A stretch of DNA of 64,000 bases. Source: Eublepharis macularius. Taxonomy: Eukaryota > Chordata > Lepidosauria > Squamata > Eublepharidae. The notes under the pieces were generated by a model. The model made no database searches. It worked only from the letters and a program-made list of their open reading frames with translations, and was not told where the DNA came from. Positions 21,801 through 33,800 of the stretch are shown here, in pieces. Where the stretch lies: positions 65,239,766 through 65,303,765 of the forward strand of contig NC_072801.1 in assembly GCF_028583425.1 (NCBI RefSeq), written 5' to 3'. Within the stretch, counting starts at the first letter, position 1, and every line of letters starts with the position of its first letter. A program made the translations under genes and the position numbers.

Positions 21801-24800
21801 TGAAAATGGCTCCTTTAACCTGTTTTTAAAATTAGTAAGAAGTTCCTAAAAGGGAGGGGTAGCAATCCAGAGATTTTGTTCCTAGGACAGAACAACAAAA
21901 GGGCGTGATCAAAGGCGCCAACTGTCTGGACTCATGTACCAGACTAATTGCCCTGTGTTGGCACTATATTTAGAGATGGAGAGGTTCCCCTCCCCCTTCT
22001 CAAACTTCTGTAAATTTTGGCAAGAAAAGCAGGCTGGAAAAGTATCCACAACGAGCAGAATTCTATCAGTTCTTTGCCACTCTCTCCCTCTCAGCTTCAA
22101 TTCAGGCAGCTATTTAAGGAACAGCAGGGAAAGAAGACAAATGGCAAGAGAGGGAAGGATTTCAATCTGTCAGTAAGAGAATTTGGGCGTGGCAGCGAAC
22201 ACCGGATTAAGGATGTTGACCGTGTGTGTATGTGGCAAATTGCCTAATTGGCCCGTGCCGGTTGATTTTCTGCTGAAAAGAAAATGGGGATGACAATTTC
22301 CTCTTTCTTGGAGGCCCTGGCAGAAATTTGACTCTGCAGAATCGTTGCCCCTGAGGAAGAGACGCTGAATCACTGTTTACTAGAGAGCTCCTCTGCTCAT
22401 CACGACTTTCCCTTGCCATTACGCAATAGCTGTTTGATTGAGAAGGCCCAGGGGGGAAAAGTGCATTGACAGGGAAGAAATGTCATCACTCAACCAACCA
22501 CTGATTCCTGGATCTGGGACCAAATTCACATAGGGAAACGGAATGACCTGAGGTGGTAGATTCTACCGTGAGGGTTACCAGCCTCCAGGTGAGGTCTGGA
22601 ATTGTGGAATTACAGCTGATCCCCAGACAACAGAGATTAGCTTCCCAGGAGGAAATGGTGGCTTCAGAGAGCAGACTGTATTGTAAATGATACAGATTAG
22701 GAAACAAGGAAGTCGCAGAGAGACATCACATTCTGTTTGAGCTCCCTCCCCAAACTCCACCTTTCCCAGGTACTACCACAAATCTCCAGAAATTTCCCAG
22801 ACCAGACTTGGCAACCCTCTGGACCACCACTGCAGACTGCAAGAAGAACTTAGAGGATAATATTTTGGAAAACTCCATTATGTTAAAAATGCTTCGCTTT
22901 TGAGAATCTTGCTGTTCAAAGGACAGCACTTTTCTCTAGTGAGCTAGTTTTCTGCTGGCATGGAATTTCCTTTACAAGAACTGTTTTACCCAGGTATTCT
23001 TCTAAGATCAGCTGGACACTCCTAATGGCAGTCTGAGGTGGGATGATACTTCTTTTGGTTAAAGGCATGCTAGAAAATGAAATTGCCCTACAGTCTGTTG
23101 TTGTTCAAAATTAGCTTTGAGAACATGTGGGGGCTATGAAACTCCTTAAGTTGTGTGCTTTAGAGATAAAATACAGTCAGTTTTCAGTCAGGGCCTGGGG
23201 ATGGTAGATAGGGTTGCCAGCCTCCAAGGGGTGGCTGGAGATCTCCCGCAATTATGACTGATCTCCAGACAACAGAAACAACTTTCCCTGGAGAAAATGG
23301 CTGCTTTGGAGGGTGAACTCTATGACATTATACACCAATGAGGCTCCTCCCCTCCCCTCCCTGAACGCTGCCCTCTCCAAGCTCCACCCCCCAAATCTCC
23401 AGGAGTTTCCCAACCTGGAACTGACAATCCATCCACTTTACATGCAGAAGGGCCCTGGTTCAATTCCAGACATCTCCAGTTTTAAAAGGGCGAAGCACTG
23501 GGTGATGTGAAAAGACCTCTGCCTGATTCTGAGGAGCTGCTGCCAGTCAGAGCAGACAATACCGCTTTTGATAGATCAGTGATCCGACTCAGAATAAGGC
23601 AGTTTTGTGGGCTGGTGTGTATTCTAGGTGGAATGGGGTGAACCCTGAAGAAGGGCAATTCTAGCAAGTCACATTAGCAAACATTTGAACAAGACACAAA
23701 CAGGGACACAGACTTACTAGGGACCAGTACCAGAAAATAGGGTCTGCCCTTGGTAAACAGGGGCAGTTGGAACATATAAAAGCAAAGAAGGGATCCAAAG
23801 CAGCTTCATTGGGGTTGCTAACAGGTCTGGAGAAAAATGTCCTATTCCCTTTAATGGGCGCTTCATCTTGGAAACGGGCAGCTGAGGCTTTTCATGGCAT
23901 GGAGGTAAATAATTGTGTTTTATGTGCCGACAAATCACCTCTGACTAGGGTTGCCAGCCTCCAGGTGCTAGCTGGAGATCTGCCGGAATTACAACTGATC
24001 TCCAGGCAACAGAGACCAGTTCCCCTGGAGAAAATAGCTGCTTTGAAGGGTGGACTCTATGGAATTATACCCCACTGAGGCCCCTTCCCTTCTCCGAACC
24101 CCACCCTCTCCAGGCTCCACCTCCCAAATCTCCAGGAATTTCCCAGCCTGGACCTGGCAACCCTACCTCCGACCAATGGTGACCCTATGTAGGAAAGACC
24201 TCCAAAGTGTCCTCTCATTAACAGACTCATTAACAGACTTGCTCAGATCCTGCAAACGGGAGGACGTGGCTTCTTTTATTGAGTCCATCCATCTCATTTT
24301 AGGTCTTTCTCTTTTCCTACTGCCTTCTACTAATAATCATCTGGAAAATAAAAACCCATTAAACATCTGTTAGGGACAGGACACCCCACCCCACCCCTGG
24401 CAGCTGGCAACTCTAGTCCTATAGGAAAAAGAAAATGAATCTGAAAAATTCCTTTTAAATGGACACAAGCAGAGGTTTTTAGTGCAGCAGCATCTCCACT
24501 CAGTGACTTGAAGCACAATCTTAAGCAAAGATACGCCCTTGTGAGTCCTGTTGAGATCAACAGCCTTTGAAGGGTATAAGTTTGTTTAGGATCCCCTATT
24601 CAGCCTTTTGTGTCTCCAGTCACAGGTCTCCGCATTCTTGCAAATTTTGCATAACACACAGAAGCGAGATGCATGGAAACAACCATTCTGAACTATTTTT
24701 CTCTTCTACCCAGGTATTCTTCTAAGATCAACTACTGGAGGTATGTACTTTGAACTTGATAGATCTCCCTGTCCGTCCTTCCCCCCCCTTTTCAAACTTT

Positions 24801-27800
24801 CATTAGGTGAACAGAGTAGCCCAGAGAATAAAACGTACATATGATTGGCGCTGAATTTTCCCAAGTGCAAAAAAGCCCTTGAACCTCTTTCAGAGAGGCA
24901 GCTGCCAAGATGGCTCCTTAGCGCTTTACTTTGTCTTGGGAGGTAGTTTGGGGAAAAATGAGCATGGGACTCAGTCACCAGCTTTATTAACACAATAAAC
25001 ATTTCACAAAGCCTCACAGGCCTGAACAAAGGCAGGTACTTGCCCCAAGTAGATTATCATCTAAATCTCAACAGCAGGTAAGGCAAGAAAGAGAGAGGGC
25101 GGGATCAGAAGTGAACGTGAAAGAAAAGCCTGTTTCCATGTACTTAGGACTTCATGACCTTTGAGGACACAGATTAAGGGGGCTATACCAAAGACTCTTC
25201 CAAATTGGCTCATGGCAATTCAACAAAAAAAATTTGAAAATTACATTAAAAACACATAGGAATAAAGAGCAGCAACAAGCCCAGCCGCCTGACCCAAGGA
25301 ACAGAGCAGCTTGGCCAGACGGAAAGGTCTGGCGCCTCAAGGCCGGTGATGAAGGCGCCTGGTGGACTTCAGGCAGCAGAGGGGAGGGATAATCCAGAAG
25401 TATGGGGCCACAACTGAGCAGGCCTTGCTTCAGACGTCAGGGGAACCCAGAGACGGGCTGTTGAGATAAATTTTAAAAACATACCACTGTTTAACTATTT
25501 TGGATTCCCCTAGGGAAGTTTGAAGAGGGGGAAGGTCTGTAAATTCTCAGAGATTCTCTACAGCCCTTGATGCAGTCCCAGGGAAAACTGTTAATAACAC
25601 CGCAGTGTAGATGTGACCTCAGAACGGGTTATTTAGTAGGAAGTGAGTTTGTTACCTTCTTCTTTCTCTCCAGGTCTAACCTGTGGCAAACCAAGACCAA
25701 TTACCCGGGTGGCAGGTGGAGTGAACGCTCAGAGAGGGGAGTGGCCGTGGCAAGTCAGCATCCAGTACCATGGAGAGCATATTTGTGGTGGAAGCATCAT
25801 CGGCCATACATTGATCCTGACGGCTGCTCACTGCTTTCTTGAGTAAGGCTTGCTTCTTAGAATGAGTCCATCCATCCCAGTTTCCTACTACACCCCCCAT
25901 TCCCACCAGTTTCTCATCTGTGGCCCAACCCAGTCAGACCATTAGGTGCCAATCAAACAGGCTTTCCCCTTTTTGCCTTCTGAAAAAAAATAGGAAGGGA
26001 CCTTTGGAGCGAGAAGTGAACTTTGACCTCTTTGGAGTAATGTAGCCAATTGGCAGCCTTATTTGGCCAGGTTTATTTGCATGCCAAATTTTGATTGGGT
26101 GTAGTTGCTCTATAAGTTCAATTCAAATGAGAGAGCCAGGATGCCAAATGAGGGGAAAAGCAGACCAAGTGGTGAGCCTAGGAGAGATAGCAATACCTAG
26201 GCTTAGTTGTTAGCGTGGCCAACCCCCAGGTGGTGGCTGGAGCTCTGTTCCAGAATTACAACTGCTCCTAGGCCACAGTGATCAGTTCCCCTGGAGAAAA
26301 TGGTTGCTTTGGAGTCTATAGCATTATACCTTGCTGAGATCCTTATCCTCCCCAAACCCCTGCCTTCTCCAGACTCCACCCCCAAATCATTAGGAATTTC
26401 CCAACCTGGAGCTGGCAACCCTCCCCACGATACATAGCCTTCTAGATTATGCAATGTACTGCTGTTCACATGATCTCAGCGCAGTAGCCTTGAGAGGCAG
26501 TGTTGTGTAGTGGTCAGAGAGTCAAAAATCTAGGAGATGGGATTTGAAGTCCCACTCTGCCATGAAGCTCACTGGGTGATATTGGGAATGTCACTCTCTC
26601 ATACTCACATACCTCTTGGGGCTGTTGTGAAGATGTAAGGTAGGCAATCCATAGGGATGTATATGTTGGGCATCGTGATTGATATAATACTTGTAGTTCC
26701 CCGCCCATCCAAAACAAGATTATTACAATATTCATTCAAGATAATATTATTATTACCTCTATGGGGGAGCAGAGGCTGGGAGAGGATACTTAGTGAGTTT
26801 GTAACTGAGACAGAATTTGAATTCGGGACTTTGCAACTCCCACTCTTAGCTAGGAAATGACATCAGCCTATTATCAAAATGGTGCCTCAAGACATCTTGC
26901 GAGATGGGAGTGGGAGGAAAAGGGTCCTGGGAATGGGCTGGGGGAGCCACACCAGGCTAACGGTGGAGCGGAGCGGAGCAGAGCGGAGCAGAGCTCCTGT
27001 CCACCTGTCTTTCATCTGCTGCTCTCTAGGGCTTGTCCTGATCAGCAGAAGGAATAACAAAAATTTCCTTTCTCTCTCCCTCTCCTACAGAATAGGGTAC
27101 AAGATAGTCCCCCAGGACTGGAAGGTGGTGCTGGGGCAGCTGAAACTGACAGGGGATCTCCCCCGGGGGGAGGAGCGTGACATCTCGGAAATCATCCTTC
27201 ATGAAAACTACCTTGACTACGAGAAAGGAAACGACATCGCCCTGGTGCGCCTGGCGCAGCCTGTGAAGTTCACCCGAGATATATCCCCCATCTGCCTGCC
27301 TTACGCTAATCACCAGTTTGCCTTTGGGACGCAGTGCTGGGTCTCCGGTTGGGGGGACATAGGCATGAACGGTGAGTGAAAAAACAGCACAGGTTAGCAG
27401 GGGAGCTTCCAATATGAATTGTCGTTTCATGGGATCTTGCGGAGTGGATTGCGGGGTTTGTATCCTACCCAGGGCTTTTTTTCTGGGAAAAGAGGTGGTG
27501 GAACTCAGTGGGTTGCCCTCGGAGAAAATGGTCACATGGGTGGTGGCCCCGTCCCCTGATCTCCAGACAGAGGGGAGTTGAGATTGCCCTCTGTGCCGCT
27601 GAGCGAGGTGGAGGGCAATCTAAACTCCCCTCTGTCTGGAGATCAGGGAGCGGGGCCACCGGCCATGTGACCATTTTCAAGATGTTCCGGAACTTCGTTC
27701 CACTGTGTTCCTGCTGGAAAAAAGCCCTGATCCTACCACTCCATTGAGTCAAGCGTGATGCATCAGAGGAAGGCCTCTGAGGCCAGCGGAAGGCTTCAGC

Positions 27801-30800
27801 CAAGCTGAGTGGTAGGATGTAAGCTGAGCAGAGTGGTAGGATGTAAGGCAGTGTTCCCAGAAGCTGCAAGCAGAGATCCCTCAAATTGACAGACAAGTAA
27901 CCTAGCAGGTTCAGTGAAAAAAAAGGGGCTTGGTATGCACCCATTTATTTAATATGTTCTTATCCCGTCCTTCCTTGGGAGGGAAGTCTGCATGGTATAG
28001 CTCGATCTTGGCAGCTAAGCAGGGTTGGAACTTTGATGGGAGACCTCCAAGGAAGGCTCTGCAGAGGAAGACAATTGTAACCCCCTCTGCTTCGCACTTG
28101 CCTTGAAAGCCCCTTGCTGGGGTCTCCATAAGTCAGTGGCAACTTGATGGCACGTGCATATGTAGGTATCCCGGCCCTCCTTCCAAGAGTTGAGGGCAGC
28201 CTGCATGGTTCTCTCCCCACCTCCATTTTTTCCTCTTATGAGCTGTGTGTGTGACTGGTCCAGGATCACCCAGAGAGTTTCATGGCCAGTGGGGGTTTGA
28301 ACCTGGATCTCCCAGGCCCCAGTCTGTCAGTCTAACGGTTGTGCCACGGGCTCCCCCTCCTCCTCGTCATCCCTTTTTCTGTGGCACTTCTGCTGTAATG
28401 CAGAAGCTGGAAAGACCAATCCCTGTGTGGTTGACAGACTCCTGGCTCTGGAATGAAGTGGGGTTCAAGGAGGAGGCAAAGGGACCCTCACCCTGTGAAT
28501 GGTCTGGGAACACCTGAAGCAGTAAGGTTAACTGAGGTTAAGCTGGCATGAATGAGGTCAGTCCCAAATCTATGGGAACCCCATGTAGCATCAATATAGC
28601 TTCATTAAACATCTGGCTTAGGATGTGAAGAAGGGCCAGAATCCCAGCATTCTAATCTCTCATCCCCCCACCCTGCTTCTTGCAGCTTCTCTGTCGGACC
28701 CTATGCATCTCCAGGAGATGACCCTAGACCTGCTGTCGAGAGACACCTGTAACTGCATTTACAACAACCTGCGGGACAGGAAGATCATCCGCCCTGCCAA
28801 GCCCGGCATGGTCTGTGCCATGACTCCTGACCGCAAGAGGGGGCCCTGCAAGGTCAGTGGGAAACTTGCGTGATTCTCTCAAAGGAGGGAGAAACAGGTC
28901 TGGTGCTTTATACAGATGTGCTCACAGCTACAGCAAACCAACAAAGCTTCTCTCCTTTTTCAAACTCAGCCCCCCCTCCCCAGGTTTCTAGGCTGCAGAG
29001 ACATAGGCGGTATCTAGTGAAGGAATCCAGAGGGGGGAGATGAATGGAATAACGAGCACCCAATAAAACAATGGGATAAGGCTTTAAGCCATATACCTGT
29101 TTGCTATGGATCCTTACTAAAGGTTTAAGCACAGTGTCTAATTGTTGGTGGTGTAATTCACAAGAAGCAGCTTTTAAGCATATGTTTTGGACATGTTCAG
29201 TCACTCAGCTCTTTCGGGAGGAAGTTATGAATCATATTAATTGTGTATTAGGATATTCATTTATTTTTGAGGATGTTCATGTACTGTTAAACTATTTGCC
29301 TGTCTCTTGGAATCTAACCAGGGCTCATTTTGAGGGGGAACGCACAGGAACACCATTCCGGCAGTTCCCCAAAGAAGTCACATGTTAGGTGGCCCCGCCC
29401 ACCTGACTCTTGGCCATTTTGTGCCTATTTCAGCCTGGATTGGAGCCGAAACAGCCAGGATCGGGGACAAAACGGCCCAGTTCGGACCCAAAATGGCCAG
29501 GATCAGGCCCAAAACAGCCAGGATTGGTCCTGAAATGGCCAGGATCGGGCCTCTGATGGGTGGTGAAATCACTCTCCTACTCAGCAGTGGTCTGATCCTG
29601 ATTCCTGACCATTTTGGGCTCCTTTTCAGCCATTTTCAGACCCTTTTTGCCATTTTGGGCCCAATTTCGGCCCTGAATGGGTCCAAAACAGCCAGGATAG
29701 GTGATGTCAGGGGGTGTGGCATATGCAAATCAGTTATGCTAATGACACGCTTCTGATGATGGCAAGGGGGTGGCATATGCTGATGAGTTATGCTAATGAG
29801 TTCCTCCAGCTCTTTTTCTGCGAAATGACCCCTGAATCTAACTGATGGGCAGTGGCAATGGACCCTCCATGCCCTTACAGTTGCTAAAACACTTAAACAC
29901 TGGAAAGACAAATGTCCACCTCCTGGAAATCACTGGACTGAGGACCTTATAAACTTTCCAGCATTTGAATGTAGAGCATATAGATGGCAATTGGGTGTGG
30001 ACTGATTTTTAGCTACTTGGAAACTTTTTAAAGATTTGCTAACAGTGTTTTTGTAGCCAGCACTGTTTTCTTTTTTCTTTTCTTTTTGTTTTGTACTAAT
30101 AAAAATAAATTTTTGAAAACAAGGAATCCTTAGGGAGACTGGGCAAGGTTTCCACTGGAGAAGAGGTGGGACTTCAGGGCTCCTAAGAAAGGAAAGATTG
30201 GCCCACAGCTGTGTCACAGCGTACAAAAAATAGTAAAAAGCCTCTCTTTTTGTCTCAGGGTGATTCAGGCGGACCGCTGGTTTGCTTGGAGGATGGCCAA
30301 TGGTTCCAGGCAGGGATTATGAGTTTCTCCATGGGCTGTGAACGTTTCAATGGGCCTATAATCCTGACAGAGACCAAGGCCTATGCTGACTGGATCCAGA
30401 GCCATGTCAAAGGGGCTACCTTTGCTAATCAGACAGAGCCCCGGCCCAATACAACGGACAAATATTTGTGTACAGGTATGGTTCTTTATTCTCTAGGGGC
30501 TTTTGTTCACACCAACAATCTGCTCTACAAAACAGAAAAATAACCACAAAAATATCAGATATTTAGAAAAGATACTCTAGAAAGAAATCCCAAAGGTCAG
30601 GAAGATTTTGCCAGCCTTCTAAAGTAGGACAATTTCTCAATTCCAAAGCAAGACCTTAAGTAATTAAGTCCAATAAGTAAATCCAAAGGGCCACAGCTGT
30701 ACAGGTCCTCCCCCTAGTGGTAGGTGTTTGTATTGCACAGACAATGGATACCTGAAGAAGCTTAATCTGACACGAGAAAGGGATGATGGGAAGATTGCTA

Positions 30801-33800
30801 TGGAGAGGGGCAGTCTCTATATCGACCCCAGGCATTATGAAGCATAAGCCTGGAAACATAACAGCAAATCAGTGTAGCTGACCAAACAAAGCCTGCACAT
30901 GCTCCTGTTCCCTGACATTTTAACTCAAGACAGGCTGGAGTATTTTGTTTCAGCTGGAACTTCTGGCTCATCTTCAAGGGCAGCCCCATGTAAATCCCCC
31001 CCCTACAGTAGTCAAGCATGGGAGGTTCAAAATCATATGAAGCAAATCCTTTGTCCTTGTATGTAACTTGATGGGTTTGGGTTCTAAGCCAAATTCAATG
31101 GGATCTGGTTGGCTTTGGGGAGTAGAAGGTGTTGGGACTACTTCATATTTTACTCTGTTTCCAGGCTGTGGGACACTGAAACAGGACACACCTGGCTTGG
31201 GTGCAGAGGGACTCTGGCCATGGTATGTGAGCCTGCAGCACAATGGGCAGCATACCTGCGGAGGCACCTTGATCTCAGAAGACTGGATCGTGACAGCTGC
31301 ACAGTGCTTCATTGGGTAAGCAAAGGGGACTGGGCGGGAAATGGCCCATGTGGGGACATGAAGCATGCTGGGTAAATAGCAGCAAGCATGCCACTCTGTG
31401 CTAACATCTTGATTCAGTGCCAAGAAAAGCCAGATTTTACAGCCTCGAGTTAAATTATTCAGAGCAAAGTATAGTGTGTATAATGAAGTTTGCTGTTGTC
31501 TTGCAGGCGCCAGGAACTTGAGGGCTGGGAGGTCCTGCTGGGCGAGAAGAAGGTGGGGTTAAAACACGAGTGGCAAGAGAGGAGGTCTCTTCGGAACATT
31601 GTCCTCCATGGCCTCTACCTCAACGTAACCGAAGGGTCTGATATTGCTGTGGCCCAATTGGCCCATCCCGTAGAGTTCAACGACTACATCCGGCCGATCT
31701 GCGCCCCGTATAAAACCCACAAGTTCCCATTCAGCTCTACCTGCTGGACCCGTGGACGGAAAATGGGTATGTGGAGTGGGGACAGAGGACTACACGGGCA
31801 TTCTCTTCCAGGAGCCATTAGCTTTAATCCCAGAACATGACAATCACACAAAGCTGATTCATGAAACTAAGCAGTTGGTAGTGAATGCCAGATAGGGTCT
31901 TATCTTAGGCCTAGGCTAACTGAGGTGGCAGATCTCTCTGTCAGGGCTATACCATTGTTGGGGAGGCTCGCATAATTTAGTGCTCCCTTGTACAAAATAA
32001 TTCCATTCACTCAGAAAAGTGGCATGGAAAGGCAAGCGTATACCTCTCTCCCCCAACATGCAGTAACCGTCAACTGCAGTATGAAGTGGTACAGTCCAGT
32101 CAGAGGCTGATCATCTAGTTCATAGTCTGAAGGCTGAAACAGAGAAGATCACCCATCTCACTCTGTCCATAAAACAGAAAATGTAGTCAGTTCCAGCCGC
32201 ATTTTTCCCCAGGGGAAAGGAGAGGAGGATTAACCCTTCCAACTTCCTTCTGCTTAGTTCCACCAACTCCCACAGCTCTGCTATTAGCATTTTCAAGGAG
32301 AAAGGATGTGTCCTTTAAAAACACAGTTCAAATGCTAATAACAAATCAGGGGAGCCCAATTTCAAATAGTGAAGAGAAGTGGAAGTTCATAGAATCATAG
32401 AGAGCCAGTTTTGTGTAATGTTTAAGAGCAGCAGGACTCTAATCGGGAGAGCCGGGTTTGATCCCCCACTCCTCTGCTTGAAGCCGGCTGGGTGACCTAC
32501 AGTCAGTCACAGCTCTCTCAGAGCTCTCTCAGCCCCACCCCACCTCACAAGGTGATTGTTGTGAGGATAATAATAATACACTTTGTAAACCGCTCTGAGT
32601 GGACATTAAGTTGTCCTGAAGGGCGGTATAAAAATCAAATGTTGTTATTATTATTGGAAGGGACCTCCAGGGTCATCGAGTCCAACCCCCTGCACAACGC
32701 AGGCAATTCACAACTACCTCCCCCCTCACACACCCAATTATCCCTGCTCCATGCCCAGAAGATGTCAAAAGTGGAAGGGTTAAACCCTCTGTTCCTTCCC
32801 TGAACAACCCAAAGCAAACCGAGGGGCTGCACTTTGTATTTTATAGACTGAATGGGATGCCTGATTTTTTCACTGGGAGATGCTGTTGCAGTCGTCCTGA
32901 TTGCAGGCTTCCTAGGGGCAGCTGGTCAGCCGCTGTGTGAACAGATGCTGGGCCTTTGACTGCATCCAGCATAGCTATTCTTATGTTCTTCTGTTTGAGG
33001 CCAAGTCCCATGTCCGCAGTTAGTTTCACTTTAAGGACACTTTGAAGAGCGGGGGAGGACCAGACTTCCCCAACATTCTCCCAAAGTCCCATCGCCACAG
33101 CCTCCACTATCACCAGGCACCTTTTGCCTCTGAGATGCAGACTGAGCTGGGATGGACAGTTGGTGCTCCCTGGTGAATGTCAGTTTGGTTCTGGGGCCTC
33201 CAGTTCTGATCTGTAGTATGGCCTAGGCTCTTTGGGGATATGCTTTGTTTCCTCTTCTCAGGAAGTATCAGGAGTACAAGGTGGTTTCCCCCTTCCTTGA
33301 GTTTGTAGAATTGGGAAGAAAAGGGCTGAAGAGTCCCCTTTACATACAGCCTGTCACAAGGGAAGACTATGAGCCAAGCTACAAGTGACGAATGACACTT
33401 GAACGGCAAGTGAACAGACTCACGTGTATTCCTTCCTGTTCGCTTGCGTTCCACTTGCGTTCCAAGTGGAGTGCAAGCGAACAGGGAGAATTCGCAGAAG
33501 GGATGTTCAGTCTCAGGCAAGAGTGGCCTTATACTGAACACTACGTAGTGATCGAGTGGAGCGCAAGTGAACAGGGAGGAATACACGTGAGTCTATTCAC
33601 TTGCCGTTCAAGTGTCATTCGTCACTTGTAGCTTGGCTCTATGAAACCCTCCATGGATCAAATGGTGCCTAACATGCTACAAGAAGAGAGCACGTTGCAT
33701 TGCAGAGCAGACAACTACAGGCCACGCAACTGAGTGAGCCAAGCCACCGTGCTAGAAAAGATATCTGCTTCATCCTCCCGGATCCCTAAAGACCATGGCC

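Larger units (their letters stand above)
18813..24713 (+). other. PRSS53 intron 1
   Basis: A 5.9-kb intron. It holds SINE-B (18975), a degenerate tandem repeat (20469), four family C elements, a second copy of micro-exon 2 (22987), a further SINE-B (23432) and a BovB piece (24174). The stretches 19186-20468, 20746-21233 and 21456-22569 hold nothing I can assign. Confidence 0.75.

Noticed and set aside
22170-22419. Overlapping minus-strand frames in intron 1 considered as a separate gene.
   Set aside because: Short, in different frames, no similarity or splice support.
30974-31423. 149-codon minus-strand frame near exon 7.
   Set aside because: Overlaps PRSS53 exon 7 antisense and has no known domain.
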